This document shows, piece after piece, positions 33,264 to 43,297 of a DNA stretch of 64,000 nt. The stretch covers positions 124,001-188,000 of the forward strand of contig NZ_OZ245776.1 of assembly GCF_965227735.1 (NCBI RefSeq), read 5' to 3'. Position 1 is the first letter of the stretch. Each line of letters begins with the position of its first letter. The notes under the pieces were generated by a model. It was given only the letters and a program-made list of their open reading frames with translations. It had not been told where the DNA came from and ran no database searches. Both the position numbers and the translations under genes were made by a program. This DNA is from Larkinella sp965227735 (GTDB taxonomy: Bacteria; Bacteroidota; Bacteroidia; Cytophagales; Spirosomataceae).

Positions 33264-33291
33264 TTGGCCTTAGAGCGCGTCGTTAGTTTTG
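33264..33291 (+). promoter_or_regulatory. Bacteroidota-type promoter
   Basis: TTG at 33264-33266 and TAGTTTTG at 33284-33291 match the -33/-7 consensus with normal spacing, 33 bp before the ATG at 33325. Confidence 0.6.
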
Positions 33292-33324
33292 CTACCGTAA
33301 TCAACCCGTAAAGAACATCTACGA

Positions 33325-34146
33325 ATGAAAACCAACGCAACACTTTTGACCGGCCTCCTGCTCACGGGCAGCCTGCTTGCCCCCCAACTGTACGCCCAAA
33401 CCGCTCCGGGTCAGCCCAACGGCCCCGAAGTAACCGCGCTGACGCCCGGTTTGCCGCCACCCGACTTCGATCAGCCACGACCGGAAAGACCCGGCGGACC
33501 CGGTCGGCATCCCGGCCACCGACCCGGCAGCCGGGAAGCCCGTAGCCCCCTGGGACAGCGGGACGGGTTGACGGCACTGACCACCGTGACGGGAACCGTC
33601 GGCCAGTTGACGGGCAATGACGATTTTATCTTAAACGGTTTTACGCTTAAAAGTGCGTCCGGAACCGTCACCACGGTAAAATTTCCGGCGCACCTCGGCC
33701 AGTCGGTTCAACAGGCGGTAAAGGTCGGCGGCAACGTTAGTGTTACCGGTTTTTCCGAAACCGCTCCCACGGGCGAAAACCTGTTTCGGATGACGAGCCT
33801 GACAGCGGGTAAAACGACCGTTCTCGATGCTCCGCCGACTGTATTGCCCACCCCGCCCGCCACGCCGACGATGAGTACCGTCACCGGAAAAATCGCGGAT
33901 TACCAGCTCGACCGCGAAGGACGTGTCAATGGATTGATTTTATCTATTTCCGGGGATGCCAAAACGATTGTTCGCATTCCGTCGAACGTAGTCACTCAAC
34001 TGTCGAATCTGGCGACCAAAGGCAGCACCATTACGGTACAGGGCTTTGCCAAAACTCCGCATGAGGGACAGGTTCAACTCGAAAAAGCGGTCATCCTCCG
34101 CGCATCGGTGTTGACCATCAACGGCCAGCAGTATCTGGTTCGGTAA
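33325..34146 (+). CDS. Secreted protein with two DUF5666-like OB domains
   Basis: A 273-residue protein with a signal peptide (ending APQLYAQ), a Pro/Gly/Arg-rich low-complexity linker (about 30-75) and two similar beta domains (about 85-165 and 185-270), each opening TVTG and reading like the DUF5666/OB-fold repeat (GGNVSVTGFS, GSTITVQGFA). No enzyme motif is visible. It is a single-gene unit with its own promoter and terminator, directly ahead of a two-component system that might control it. Function is unknown. Confidence 0.7.
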   Translation: MKTNATLLTGLLLTGSLLAPQLYAQTAPGQPNGPEVTALTPGLPPPDFDQPRPERPGGPGRHPGHRPGSREARSPLGQRDGLTALTTVTGTVGQLTGNDDFILNGFTLKSASGTVTTVKFPAHLGQSVQQAVKVGGNVSVTGFSETAPTGENLFRMTSLTAGKTTVLDAPPTVLPTPPATPTMSTVTGKIADYQLDREGRVNGLILSISGDAKTIVRIPSNVVTQLSNLATKGSTITVQGFAKTPHEGQVQLEKAVILRASVLTINGQQYLVR

Positions 34147-34157
34147 GTCCCGTTTTC

Positions 34158-34199
34158 AAAACCGCTCCGGCTTGAAGAAAGGCCGGAGCGGTTTTGTTT
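34158..34199 (+). terminator. Rho-independent terminator
   Basis: AAAACCGCTCCGGC (34158-34171) pairs with GCCGGAGCGGTTTT (34182-34195), a 14-bp stem followed by GTTTT, 12 bp after the secreted-protein stop. Confidence 0.88.
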
Positions 34200-34257
34200 T
34201 GGTTCGAATCTCTCCTACTTTTAGCGGCTACCTACATCCCTGCATTTCTGCGTTTTC

Positions 34258-34929
34258 ATGAAAATTCTGGTTATCGAAGACGAGCGCAAACTGGGCCGGT
34301 TTATAAAACAGGGCCTGGAACAGAACGGCCACGTCGCCGACCTCACGCACTCCGGTTCTGAAGGACTCGACCAGTTGGCCGGTGGGCTGTACGACCTGGT
34401 GCTGCTCGATCTGATGTTGCCGGGCCAAACCGGTTTTGAGGTCCTGAAAAACCTCCGGGCTTTTGGGTTAACGGTGCCGGTGATGATTCTGTCGGCCCTG
34501 AGTGATCCGGCCACGGTGGTGCAGGGCCTGGACCTGGGCGCGGTCGATTACCTCCGCAAACCGTTCGATTTTGACGAGTTGCTGGCCCGAATCCGCATTC
34601 TGCAACGCCGGACGACCACCAGCGATAACGTAGTGCTGCGGGTGGCCGATCTGGAAATGCGGCTGATCTCGCACGAGGTTATCAAAGGCGGAACCGGCCT
34701 GACCCTGACCAACCGGGAATTTGCCCTGCTGGAACTGCTGCTGCGCCGGGCCGGACAACTGGTTACCAAAAACGAAATCGCCGAAAAAGTCTGGTCGGCT
34801 GACTACGATATGGGCAGCAACGTGATCGAAGTACACATTTACCAACTGCGTAAAAAGCTGGATGCAAGCGGGATAGCGGGGCTGATCGAAACGCAGGTGG
34901 GGCGCGGTTATCGACTCAAAACACCATGA
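34258..34929 (+). CDS. OmpR-family response regulator
   Basis: A 223-residue regulator with a receiver domain (phospho-acceptor Asp51 in LVLLDLMLPG, Lys in YLRKPFDF) and a winged-helix DNA-binding domain (about 128-221, ending VGRGYRLK). It resembles CusR/CopR-type regulators that often answer metal or envelope stress, but no metal efflux genes adjoin. Its stop overlaps the kinase start by four bases (ATGA). Confidence 0.9.
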   Translation: MKILVIEDERKLGRFIKQGLEQNGHVADLTHSGSEGLDQLAGGLYDLVLLDLMLPGQTGFEVLKNLRAFGLTVPVMILSALSDPATVVQGLDLGAVDYLRKPFDFDELLARIRILQRRTTTSDNVVLRVADLEMRLISHEVIKGGTGLTLTNREFALLELLLRRAGQLVTKNEIAEKVWSADYDMGSNVIEVHIYQLRKKLDASGIAGLIETQVGRGYRLKTP

Positions 34930-36248
34930 GCCTTCGCAGTCGGATTGTCCTCGCGGTTCTGACGGTTTTTGCTATCATCAGTGGCTTAGCGGGTTATCTC
35001 ATGCTTGCCCGCGCCGAAACCAGCCTGCAACGGGCTTTCGATCGCGCCACCCAAACCCGGGCGGCCTGGCTCCTGGCACTCGTGAGTGTCGACCCCGTTG
35101 TGATTCCGTTGCCCACCGAAACCGAGCGAATGCGGGTGGTTTACCTCAGCTACGGCCAGCGTCGCGAGTTGTTCCGCAGCCCCGGTTTTCCGGACGAAAC
35201 CGCCCCTCCATCAAACCAATTCTCCCACCGGTCCATCACCATTGAAGGCACACCCGTTCAAACGCCCGATGGTCTGCTTCAACTGACGCTGGCGGTGCCG
35301 GATGAAAGCTTACGGCAGGACATCGGACGACTTCGGTGGGTATTCGGACTGAGCTGGTTGCTCAGTCTGATCCTGGCTTTCGGAGCGGGGTATGGCGTAG
35401 CGGGTTGGCTTCTGCGGCCCATTCAACGCATTGTCAATCAAGTCGATGCGATCAACAATACGAGCGCCATCGATCCGATCGAACTGCCCAAAACCCAGGA
35501 TGAACTCTACCAACTCACGGCAACCTTGAACCGGATGCTGGCCCGGATTCGGGAAAGTGTCGAGGGGCAGCGGCATTTTTTCGGGGCGGCCGCGCACGAA
35601 CTTCGCACGCCCCTGACGGTGATGAAAACCGGTTTGCAGGTTACGCTGAAACAGAGCTCACTCGATGCCAGAACCTCGACTTTTCTAACCGGTCAACTGG
35701 AAGAAGTGAGCCGACTGACGCGCCTGATCAATGAGTTTCTGACGCTGAGCCAGCCCGATACCGTCGCGCCGGTTCTCAAAATTTCCACCGTCGACCTTCC
35801 TGAATTACTGGACAACTGCCTGCGACAACTGGCGTCACTGACAGCCGAGTATGGCGTCACGACTGTTTTCGACCGCAACGGTTTTTCCGACGCCATTCTC
35901 CAAACGGATGCCCTCAAACTGGAACACATTCTGTTGAATCTGATCGAAAATGCCGTCAAATACGCCGTTTCGGACAGCGTGGTCACCATCCGGCTCCAAA
36001 ATTCCGGGCCTTGGCGGGTTCGCATCGAAAACCGGACCATTCGTGAAAGTGGCCCGACGCTCGATCTGCGGCAAGCCTACTACCGGGCCGATCCGTTCAA
36101 AGAAGGCCACGGTCTGGGACTCTGGATTACGCACCGCTTAACTACGCTCCTGGGCGGAACCCTGCAACTGGACTGGAAAGCTCACACCTTTACCAGCGAG
36201 TTGAGTTTGCCGGTTTCGAACCCGGATTCACCAACCTTTAGTCGGTGA
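34926..36248 (+). CDS. Sensor histidine kinase paired with the OmpR regulator
   Basis: A 440-residue kinase with two transmembrane helices (about 8-28 and 142-165) flanking a periplasmic domain, a HAMP-like linker (about 165-215), HisKA with the phospho-accepting His in AAHELRTPL (about 226) and HATPase_c with the N box LIENAVKYA. The usual G1 box (DxGxG) is missing; at its place the sequence reads IENRTIRES. The G2 box GHGLGL is intact. This shortened ATP lid is seen in some Bacteroidota kinases. The 3' end overlaps the convergent GH127 gene by 11 bp. Confidence 0.88.
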   Translation: MSLRSRIVLAVLTVFAIISGLAGYLMLARAETSLQRAFDRATQTRAAWLLALVSVDPVVIPLPTETERMRVVYLSYGQRRELFRSPGFPDETAPPSNQFSHRSITIEGTPVQTPDGLLQLTLAVPDESLRQDIGRLRWVFGLSWLLSLILAFGAGYGVAGWLLRPIQRIVNQVDAINNTSAIDPIELPKTQDELYQLTATLNRMLARIRESVEGQRHFFGAAAHELRTPLTVMKTGLQVTLKQSSLDARTSTFLTGQLEEVSRLTRLINEFLTLSQPDTVAPVLKISTVDLPELLDNCLRQLASLTAEYGVTTVFDRNGFSDAILQTDALKLEHILLNLIENAVKYAVSDSVVTIRLQNSGPWRVRIENRTIRESGPTLDLRQAYYRADPFKEGHGLGLWITHRLTTLLGGTLQLDWKAHTFTSELSLPVSNPDSPTFSR

Positions 36249-38208
36249 TTTTCACCCGCTTCGCTTTGGTCGGTAGCCAGACCTGCATCGGGCTTTTGCC
36301 GCGATTGGCCCAGACGTAATACGGAATGGCCGTAATTTTCTTCTTTTCCGTTACCACACCCGCGCCATCCGCCGACGGCCCCACCACCGGCACCTCGGCC
36401 TGAATCGCCACCACCGGCTCCGTGCTGACCTGATAAGCCTGGGTTGTAAACGTCGTTTGATCAGGCACCAGCAGGTTCCAGGCCTGGCCGTTGTTGTCGG
36501 CCCCTTCTACGCAATAGACCAACGGCCCGCGCTGAATGGCCACCCGGTCATTGGCGGCCACCAGTTCTTTTTTCGCGACCACCCGTTTCACGTCCATCGG
36601 CAGCGTCAGCTCGATCACATCCCCTTTCTGCCACGTCCGGTTCACCACCACGTAGCCGTTTTCTTCCCGGTAATCGACCGGTTTTCCGTTCAGATTGACC
36701 GTAATTTTCGCCGGACGCTCTTCCTGAAACCGGTAGAGATCACCCGGCACCGGCACATTGCTAACCCAGCCCGGAATCCTCATATGCAGGGCGTAAGGCG
36801 TCTTTCTGACCGGATTCATCGTTAGTTTTACACTGCCCTCCCACGGATAATTCGTCTCCATCTGAACCGGAACGTCGCTTTTGCCAATTTTCAGCGATGT
36901 GTTGCTGCCGATATACAGATTGACCCAAAGGCCGGATTCATTTTTGCCATAAATATAGTCACCGAGCGATGCCACCAGCCGGGCAATATTCGATGGACAA
37001 CAGGCCGTTCCAAACCACGCGCTCCGGGCCGTATTGCCGTTGGAAGCCAGGGGATTACCGTAGAAAAACCGGTCACCACTCAGGCTCAGGCCGTCGAGCG
37101 CCCCGTTGTACAAGCTCCGCTCCAGTACGTCGATATATTTGGCTTCGCCGGTGAGCAGGTTCATCCGTTGGTTCCAGAAAACCATCCCGACCGACGCGCA
37201 GGTTTCGCAATACGCCGTTTCGTTAGGCAGGTCATAATCCAGTGAAAAGCCTTCATTTTGACCCGACGAGCCAATGCCGCCCGTAATGTACATGTTCCGG
37301 TACACCACATCTTCCCAGACGGTTTTCATGGCGTTCATGTAACCCGCGTCACCGGTGGTAGCCGCCACATCGGCGGCCCCCGTGTAGAGGTACATCGCAC
37401 GAACCGCGTGTCCGGTAATTTCCTTCTGGTCCTTCACCGGCGTGGCATCCTGGCAGTATTCCGGCGTCTTCCACTGGTCCCAGATCTTGCCGACGCCGAA
37501 GCCCCGTCCGCGCTGATCGAGAAACCAGTCGGCCAGTTTCAGATACCGGTCATTTTTAGTGAGGTGATACAACTTCATCAACGCCAGTTCGATTTCCTGA
37601 TGGCCGCTCACCCAGTGGCGGTTGGGTTGCCGGAAGGTTATGTCGAGGTGGTCGGCAAAACGGATGGCGACGTCCAGTAATTTCCGTTTTCCGGTGGTGT
37701 TGTAATAGGCCACGGCGGCTTCGATGAGGTGGCCCGCGCAGTAGTCTTCGTGCTTTTCCATGTCGGTCCACCGCTGGTCTAAACCGACGAGCGAATAATA
37801 CGTATTGAGGTATCCGTCAGGCTGTTGGGCGGCTGCGATCTTGTCGACCCACTCATCGGCTTTCTTTTCTAGTTCGGCGTCGGGGCGGTTTTTCAACGAA
37901 TAGGCAATGGCTTCCAGCGCTTTGTAGACATCGCTGTCGTCGTAATAAACACCTTCGTGTTTTTCGTGTTTTCCACGCTGCACCTTCTCGAAATTCCGGA
38001 TGCGCCCCGTCTTTTCTTCAGTCTGGAAAATACAGGCCTGTAAGGTGGCCGTGGCGACTTTATCGAGCTTCGGACGCCAGAACCGGTCGGTGATGTTGAC
38101 CTGCGAAAAACTGACGGGTTCGAAGCGTTTGACCGGTATTTGCGCATTGGCGATCAGGCTCACGGTTGTGGTCAAAACCGCAGTGAAAAATCGAAATCGG
38201 GTGATCAT
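36238..38208 (-). CDS. Exported GH127 beta-L-arabinofuranosidase-type enzyme
   Basis: A 656-residue hydrolase with a signal peptide (ending LIANAQ) and an (alpha/alpha)6 barrel followed by beta domains. The family's unusual zinc/cysteine site is visible: AYCETCASVG (Glu and Cys near residues 331-333) and TACCPSN (paired Cys near 402-403), matching HypBA1 Glu338/Cys340 and Cys417/Cys418, where one Cys is the nucleophile. It should release beta-L-arabinofuranose or a related sugar from glycoprotein or pectin glycans. It is a stand-alone gene. Confidence 0.9.
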   Translation of the reverse strand: MITRFRFFTAVLTTTVSLIANAQIPVKRFEPVSFSQVNITDRFWRPKLDKVATATLQACIFQTEEKTGRIRNFEKVQRGKHEKHEGVYYDDSDVYKALEAIAYSLKNRPDAELEKKADEWVDKIAAAQQPDGYLNTYYSLVGLDQRWTDMEKHEDYCAGHLIEAAVAYYNTTGKRKLLDVAIRFADHLDITFRQPNRHWVSGHQEIELALMKLYHLTKNDRYLKLADWFLDQRGRGFGVGKIWDQWKTPEYCQDATPVKDQKEITGHAVRAMYLYTGAADVAATTGDAGYMNAMKTVWEDVVYRNMYITGGIGSSGQNEGFSLDYDLPNETAYCETCASVGMVFWNQRMNLLTGEAKYIDVLERSLYNGALDGLSLSGDRFFYGNPLASNGNTARSAWFGTACCPSNIARLVASLGDYIYGKNESGLWVNLYIGSNTSLKIGKSDVPVQMETNYPWEGSVKLTMNPVRKTPYALHMRIPGWVSNVPVPGDLYRFQEERPAKITVNLNGKPVDYREENGYVVVNRTWQKGDVIELTLPMDVKRVVAKKELVAANDRVAIQRGPLVYCVEGADNNGQAWNLLVPDQTTFTTQAYQVSTEPVVAIQAEVPVVGPSADGAGVVTEKKKITAIPYYVWANRGKSPMQVWLPTKAKRVKITD

Positions 38209-38342
38209 GGGGTTCAGAAAGGCTTAGGAATACCGTGAAGGAATGCCCAAAAATAGAACTTGAATCGGATTATTTCTATGGCAAGCGCGGCTAATGGCGT
38301 AAATTGCAGAGCAGTACTCAAAACAACCTTCGTCGGTCACGC

Positions 38343-41300
38343 ATGCTCAACCTTTCGGCTCACTCCGCGTATTGTCTGGAAACGGTGACGATCCCGACAT
38401 TAACCGACGGAATCCTCTTCAAACACAGTTCCGCAGTCGCCTTTTCCACAGGGAGTTACACCGACGTCGTCGCGGTTGAACTGGCCGTCGATCAGGGCAC
38501 TTTTTCCATTTCATCCCGGGATATTCAGCGTACGGAAGTAGTCGTCAGTCAGTCGAAAGAAGCACTCTGGATTTCCTGTTCGTGTTCGGCTCCGAAAGAC
38601 CGCTTGTGTGAACATCAGATTCAGGTTTTATCGGCGATTGTCAGACGAAAGGAATTCCGGGTCTTTTTTGATCAGGTCCTGCGGTATGAAGCCATCAAAC
38701 CGGTCGCCAGAGACTACGGCCTGGAGAATGAGAGCCAACTGGATGCGTTTTTCCAGGTAGACTTCGAGAATAAAGCCTTCACGATTAAGCCCAAACGACC
38801 GGAATTACTGCGATTCAATCAGGCCGACAAAGCGTTGCTGGTATCAACTCTGGTACCAAAACCGGATCGACCGGAACCGGTTTTGGAAGAAACGGCGTTG
38901 AAGTTGCAGCGAATTGTCGTCTTTACGAAACACCGCTATTCCGATCATTTCGGGCTGGAACTGTTCGACGCGCCAACGACGCGGGAAGGGAATATAAAAA
39001 ATCCGTTAACCCCGGTGCAGCCACTGGAAGCAATCAACCGAATTGAAAACCTGAACGAATTAAAATTCTATTCGGCGCTCGCCCGATTTCAGCATACCCA
39101 CCGCAGCAAAAAGACCGAATCGGACCTGGAAGCGTTGCGGTTTGTGGCCGAAAACCCCGGAAAACTGGCTTTTTATTACCATGCGATCAGCGTTTCTGAA
39201 AACATTTCTTCCCAGTCGCTCATCCCGGTAAAGCTCAAAATTCTGATGGGCGACCTGCGGTTGTGGGTTCGTCAGGTCGAGCCGTTTTACGAAATCCGGG
39301 GTTCGCTCGTGCTGGAGGGCACCACGCAGGAACTCTATAAACTCGTTCTTAAATACGACTACTTTATTCTGCTGCACGACACGCTGCACCTTGTCTACAA
39401 CCCTGATTATCTGCGGGTTATTGAATTTTTTAGCAAGAAAAGTACCCGAATCGTCCTGCACCAGTCGAAGTATGGCGAGTTTCAGGAAGCGGTTTTGGCC
39501 AAACTGGAAAACCAGATTCGGATTACCTATTCGTATCTGCAACCGGCAACACCCGCGCAACTCGAAGAAAACGGCTTCAATCTGGAACGCGAACACCTCC
39601 TGTATCTGGCCGACTCCGAAGATTACGTCATCCTGACGCCGGTGATGAAATACGGAACCGTTGAGGTGCCGGTATTGTCCAAAAAACAGATTTATTCGGT
39701 CGACAGCCGGGGAAAACCGTTCACGGTGGAGCGCGACGACAAAGCGGAAATTCAGTTCACGATGGCGATTGCCAGCCAGCACCCTGATTTTCAGAGCCAG
39801 CTCGGTCGACACGAATTTTATCTGCATAAAAGCCAGGTGCTGGATGAAAACTGGTTTCTGGATGCTTTCGACGCCTGGAACAGCCAGAACATCCGGGTTC
39901 TCGGTTTCAATTCCCTGAAAAACAACCGCCTGAATCCCCACAAGGCCAAGGTGTCGGTGGTTGTCAACAGCGGCCTGAACTGGTTCGAAACGCAACTGGG
40001 ATTATCGTACGGCAAGCAGCAGGTTTCTTTAAAACACCTGCACAAAGCGATCAAAAACAAGAGCCGGTTTGTGCCGCTCGACGACGGAACGCAGGGGCTG
40101 CTGCCTGCCGAATGGCTCGAACGGTTTTCGGCCTATTTTCAGGCGGGTGAGGTCGTGAATGACGTGATTCGGACACCCCGGATTCGTTTTTCGGACCTGC
40201 GAAAGGTGTACGACGACGGGCAACTCAGCAGCGGGGTTTCGGACGAGATCAAGACGCTGGCCGCCCGATTTGCCGACTCGCCCTCCATTCCGCCCGTTGC
40301 CGTCCCTGCCGAGTTGCGTGCTACGCTTCGGGATTACCAGAAAGAGGGCGTTTACTGGCTGAACTTCCTGGACGAACTGGGTTTTGGCGGCTGCCTGGCC
40401 GACGACATGGGCCTCGGAAAAACGCTCCAGATCCTGGCTTTTTTGCTGGTACAGAAAGCCAAAAACCGCCCCCGAGCCAACCTGATTGTGGTGCCGACCT
40501 CACTCCTGTTTAACTGGCAGGCCGAGGCAGCGAAGTTTGCGCCTTCGCTCCGGCTGTACACGCTCTATGGAAATAACCGCAACCTGAAGAAGAAAGACAT
40601 TGACCAGTATGACATCATCCTGACCTCCTACGGCACGCTGTTGTCAGACATCCGTTTTTTAAAAGACCATGGCTTCAATTGCATCGTACTGGACGAGTCG
40701 CAGGCCATCAAAAACCCGGAATCGCAACGCTATCAGGCGGTTATGCGGTTGCAATCGCGCACCAGGTTTGTCCTGACCGGAACGCCCATTGAAAACCATA
40801 CCTTCGATCTGTTCGGGCAACTTTCGTTTGCCTGTCCGGGCTTGTTGGGCAATTACCACTATTTTCGGGCGCATTATTCCACGCCCATCGACAAATTCGA
40901 TGACCGGAAACGCGCCCGCGAGCTTCAGCAGAAAATCAGTCCGTTCATTTTGCGCCGGACCAAAGCGCAGGTCGCCACCGAATTGCCCGACAAGACGGAG
41001 ATGATTCTGCACTGCGAAATGGGGCCGGAGCAACGGAAAGTCTACGACGCTTACGAACGTGAGTTCCGCAGTTTTCTGCTGACGACGCAGGACGGCGACA
41101 TTCCCCGGGAGCGCCTGCACGTGTTGCAGGGACTCACCAAACTGCGGCAGATTTGCAACTCGCCGGTTTTGCTCAACGACGACGAATTTTACGGCGAAGC
41201 GTCGGCGAAAATCGACATGCTGATCGAGCAAATTGAGACCAAGTCACCGCAGCACAAAATTTTGGTTTTCTCACAATTCGTCACCATGCTCGACCTGATC

Positions 41301-41705
41301 CGGAACGAACTGAAGACCAGACAGATCAACTTCGAATACCTCACCGGCCAAACCACCAACCGGGAAGCCTGCGTCAACCGGTTTCAGACCGACGAAACCG
41401 TCCGGGTGTTTCTCATTAGCCTGAAAGCGGGCGGAACGGGCCTCAATTTAACCCAGGCGGACTACGTCTATCTGGTCGATCCGTGGTGGAACCCCGCCGT
41501 CGAAAACCAGGCCATCGACCGGAGTTACCGCATGGGTCAGAAGAAAAATGTGGTGGCCGTGCGTCTGATTTGCCCGGATACCATCGAAGACAAAATTCTT
41601 CAGCTTCAGGAATCCAAAAAAGACCTGGCCGATCACCTCATCAAAACCGACTCGGCCATTTTGAAATCGCTGAATCGCACAGATCTGCTGAGTCTGTTGC
41701 ATTGA
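38343..41705 (+). CDS. SWIM zinc-finger plus SNF2-family helicase
   Basis: A 1120-residue protein. The N-terminal SWIM finger (Cys79, Cys81, Cys89, His91; C-S-C-x7-C-E-H) is followed by a long region of about 550 residues typical of bacterial SNF2 proteins. The two RecA lobes carry Walker A DDMGLGKT (about 685-693), DESQ in place of DEAH (about 783), LTGTPIEN, and the motif V/VI segment GTGLNLTQ...QAIDRSYRMGQ (about 1055). Bacterial members translocate on DNA or nucleoprotein, possibly in repair or transcription restart. No restriction or defence genes adjoin. The ATG at 38343 is chosen over a TTG at 38304. Confidence 0.88.
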   Translation: MLNLSAHSAYCLETVTIPTLTDGILFKHSSAVAFSTGSYTDVVAVELAVDQGTFSISSRDIQRTEVVVSQSKEALWISCSCSAPKDRLCEHQIQVLSAIVRRKEFRVFFDQVLRYEAIKPVARDYGLENESQLDAFFQVDFENKAFTIKPKRPELLRFNQADKALLVSTLVPKPDRPEPVLEETALKLQRIVVFTKHRYSDHFGLELFDAPTTREGNIKNPLTPVQPLEAINRIENLNELKFYSALARFQHTHRSKKTESDLEALRFVAENPGKLAFYYHAISVSENISSQSLIPVKLKILMGDLRLWVRQVEPFYEIRGSLVLEGTTQELYKLVLKYDYFILLHDTLHLVYNPDYLRVIEFFSKKSTRIVLHQSKYGEFQEAVLAKLENQIRITYSYLQPATPAQLEENGFNLEREHLLYLADSEDYVILTPVMKYGTVEVPVLSKKQIYSVDSRGKPFTVERDDKAEIQFTMAIASQHPDFQSQLGRHEFYLHKSQVLDENWFLDAFDAWNSQNIRVLGFNSLKNNRLNPHKAKVSVVVNSGLNWFETQLGLSYGKQQVSLKHLHKAIKNKSRFVPLDDGTQGLLPAEWLERFSAYFQAGEVVNDVIRTPRIRFSDLRKVYDDGQLSSGVSDEIKTLAARFADSPSIPPVAVPAELRATLRDYQKEGVYWLNFLDELGFGGCLADDMGLGKTLQILAFLLVQKAKNRPRANLIVVPTSLLFNWQAEAAKFAPSLRLYTLYGNNRNLKKKDIDQYDIILTSYGTLLSDIRFLKDHGFNCIVLDESQAIKNPESQRYQAVMRLQSRTRFVLTGTPIENHTFDLFGQLSFACPGLLGNYHYFRAHYSTPIDKFDDRKRARELQQKISPFILRRTKAQVATELPDKTEMILHCEMGPEQRKVYDAYEREFRSFLLTTQDGDIPRERLHVLQGLTKLRQICNSPVLLNDDEFYGEASAKIDMLIEQIETKSPQHKILVFSQFVTMLDLIRNELKTRQINFEYLTGQTTNREACVNRFQTDETVRVFLISLKAGGTGLNLTQADYVYLVDPWWNPAVENQAIDRSYRMGQKKNVVAVRLICPDTIEDKILQLQESKKDLADHLIKTDSAILKSLNRTDLLSLLH

Positions 41706-41730
41706 TTTTTTTATCGTTAATTCCATTGAA

Positions 41731-43233
41731 ATGTCTATCAGTCCACTGCTTAGTTTACAAAATGCCACCGTCCGCCGACCTACCGGCCTTGTTTTACAGA
41801 ACCTGAGTTGGACCCTGAAACCCGGTGAACACTGGGCGATTCTGGGGCCTACGAGTTCGGGAAAAAGCTCGTTTCTCGATGCCCTGAGCGGGCGGTTGCC
41901 CGTGGCGGGTGGCACCTATTCACACCCGGTGGGTGTTTTGCGGGAAGTAGTGGAACAGGTGGCGAATGATTACCGGTTCGACCGGCAGGTGGCTTCTTCG
42001 GCCCGCTATTACCAGCAGCGGTTCAATGCGGATTCGGCGAAAGAATCGCCGACGGTTTGGGAGGTTTTGCAACACCGGATCAAGCCCACCGGAACCGTCA
42101 ATGAACAGTCTGTCGAATTGCCGCCACCGGCTTTTCCGGAACACTGGCTGACCGAAGTGGCTGACTGGGTGCATATTACGCACTTGTTTGACCGGCACCT
42201 TACCTCCCTTTCCAACGGCGAAACCCGCCGGACGCTGCTGGCCCGCTCACTCCTGCGCCGTCCCGAAATTCTGCTGCTCGACAACCCGTTTGGTGGTCTG
42301 GACGTCAGCAGCCGCGAACGGCTGCACGGGATTCTGAACCGGATTGCCGCCGAAGGAACGACATTGGTGCTGGTGACAACACCCCGCGAAATTCCGGATT
42401 GTATTACCCACGTCGTTGAATTAACAGACGGCCAGATCAGTTGGCAGGGCCCCAAATCAGAAATGCCTGCACTGCCCGAATCCGCCCCCGAAACCCTGAC
42501 CGACCCGACCCTGCTCCCCCGCTGGCTGAACACCGCTGCCATTTCGTTCAGGAATGCCATCGGAATGCGGAATGTGATGGTGAGTTACGGCGAGAAAGTG
42601 GTGTTGAACGCGATCAACTGGGAAGTTCGACGGGGTGAAAAATGGGCGGTTTTGGGACCCAACGGTTCGGGCAAATCGACCTTGCTGAGTTTGATCACTG
42701 CCGACAATCCGCAGAGTTACCGCAATGATTATGAACTGTTTGACCGAAAACGCGGCACCGGCGAAAGCATCTGGGACATCAAACGCAACATCGGTTTTGT
42801 GTCGCCGGAACTCCACCTGTATTTTCCACGCGAGCAACCGGTCTGGAAAGTAGTGTCTTCGGGCCTGTTCGACACGGCGGGGCTGTTCCGCAAACTGACC
42901 CCGGACCAAACTGAACAGGTCGAATTTATGCTGGACTTACTGCGCATCCAGCCCCTGCGCGACAAGCGGCTGTCCCAACTCTCTACGGGCGAACAACGCT
43001 GGGTGTTGCTGGCCCGCGCCCTGGTGAAAAACCCGCCCCTGCTCGTGCTGGACGAACCCTGCCAAAACCTCGATCCGGCCCACATCGCCCGGTTCCGGGA
43101 TTTAGTCGATGAACTATGCCAGTCGCCCGAACGGACGCTGCTGTATGTGTCGCACTACGCCGAGGAAATTCCGACCTGCGTAACGAAGGTGCTGCGGCTG
43201 GATGCCGGGAAAGGAATAATTGATCACCTGTAA
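41731..43233 (+). CDS. Tandem ABC ATPase (ModF/PhrA-like)
   Basis: A 500-residue protein with two ABC domains and no membrane domain. Domain 1: Walker A GPTSSGKSS, signature LSNGETRRTLLA, Walker B ILLLDNPFGGLD, with Asn in place of the catalytic Glu. Domain 2: GPNGSGKST, LSTGEQRWVLLA and LLVLDEPCQNLD with an intact Glu. Length and layout fit E. coli ModF, sometimes called the photorepair protein PhrA, whose role is unclear. It lies 25 bp after the helicase gene and may be co-transcribed. Confidence 0.83.
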   Translation: MSISPLLSLQNATVRRPTGLVLQNLSWTLKPGEHWAILGPTSSGKSSFLDALSGRLPVAGGTYSHPVGVLREVVEQVANDYRFDRQVASSARYYQQRFNADSAKESPTVWEVLQHRIKPTGTVNEQSVELPPPAFPEHWLTEVADWVHITHLFDRHLTSLSNGETRRTLLARSLLRRPEILLLDNPFGGLDVSSRERLHGILNRIAAEGTTLVLVTTPREIPDCITHVVELTDGQISWQGPKSEMPALPESAPETLTDPTLLPRWLNTAAISFRNAIGMRNVMVSYGEKVVLNAINWEVRRGEKWAVLGPNGSGKSTLLSLITADNPQSYRNDYELFDRKRGTGESIWDIKRNIGFVSPELHLYFPREQPVWKVVSSGLFDTAGLFRKLTPDQTEQVEFMLDLLRIQPLRDKRLSQLSTGEQRWVLLARALVKNPPLLVLDEPCQNLDPAHIARFRDLVDELCQSPERTLLYVSHYAEEIPTCVTKVLRLDAGKGIIDHL

Positions 43234-43234
43234 T

Positions 43235-43288
43235 ACACCCCCGGATTGCATCCGGGGCTAATGATGTCAGCCCGTTGGGCTGGTGTGT
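43235..43288. repeat. REP-like double hairpin between convergent genes
   Basis: CCCCGGA...TCCGGGG (43239-43257) and CAGCCC...GGGCTG (43268-43282) are two short hairpins, bounded by ACACC and GGTGTGT. It starts one base after the ABC gene's stop and ends nine bases before the end of the GH130 gene; likely a bidirectional 3' element. Confidence 0.75.
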
Positions 43289-43297
43289 GGACGAGTT

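Noticed and set aside
34201..34230. tRNA-like T-loop sequence GGTTCGAATC
   Set aside because: No 5-bp T stem, anticodon arm or acceptor stem can be folded around it, and it lies in the promoter region of a response regulator gene.
38343..43233. Phage-defence island around the SNF2 helicase
   Set aside because: The neighbours are an ABC ATPase, a GH130 enzyme and a GH127 enzyme; no nuclease, methyltransferase or phospholipase-D partner of known helicase-based defence systems is present.
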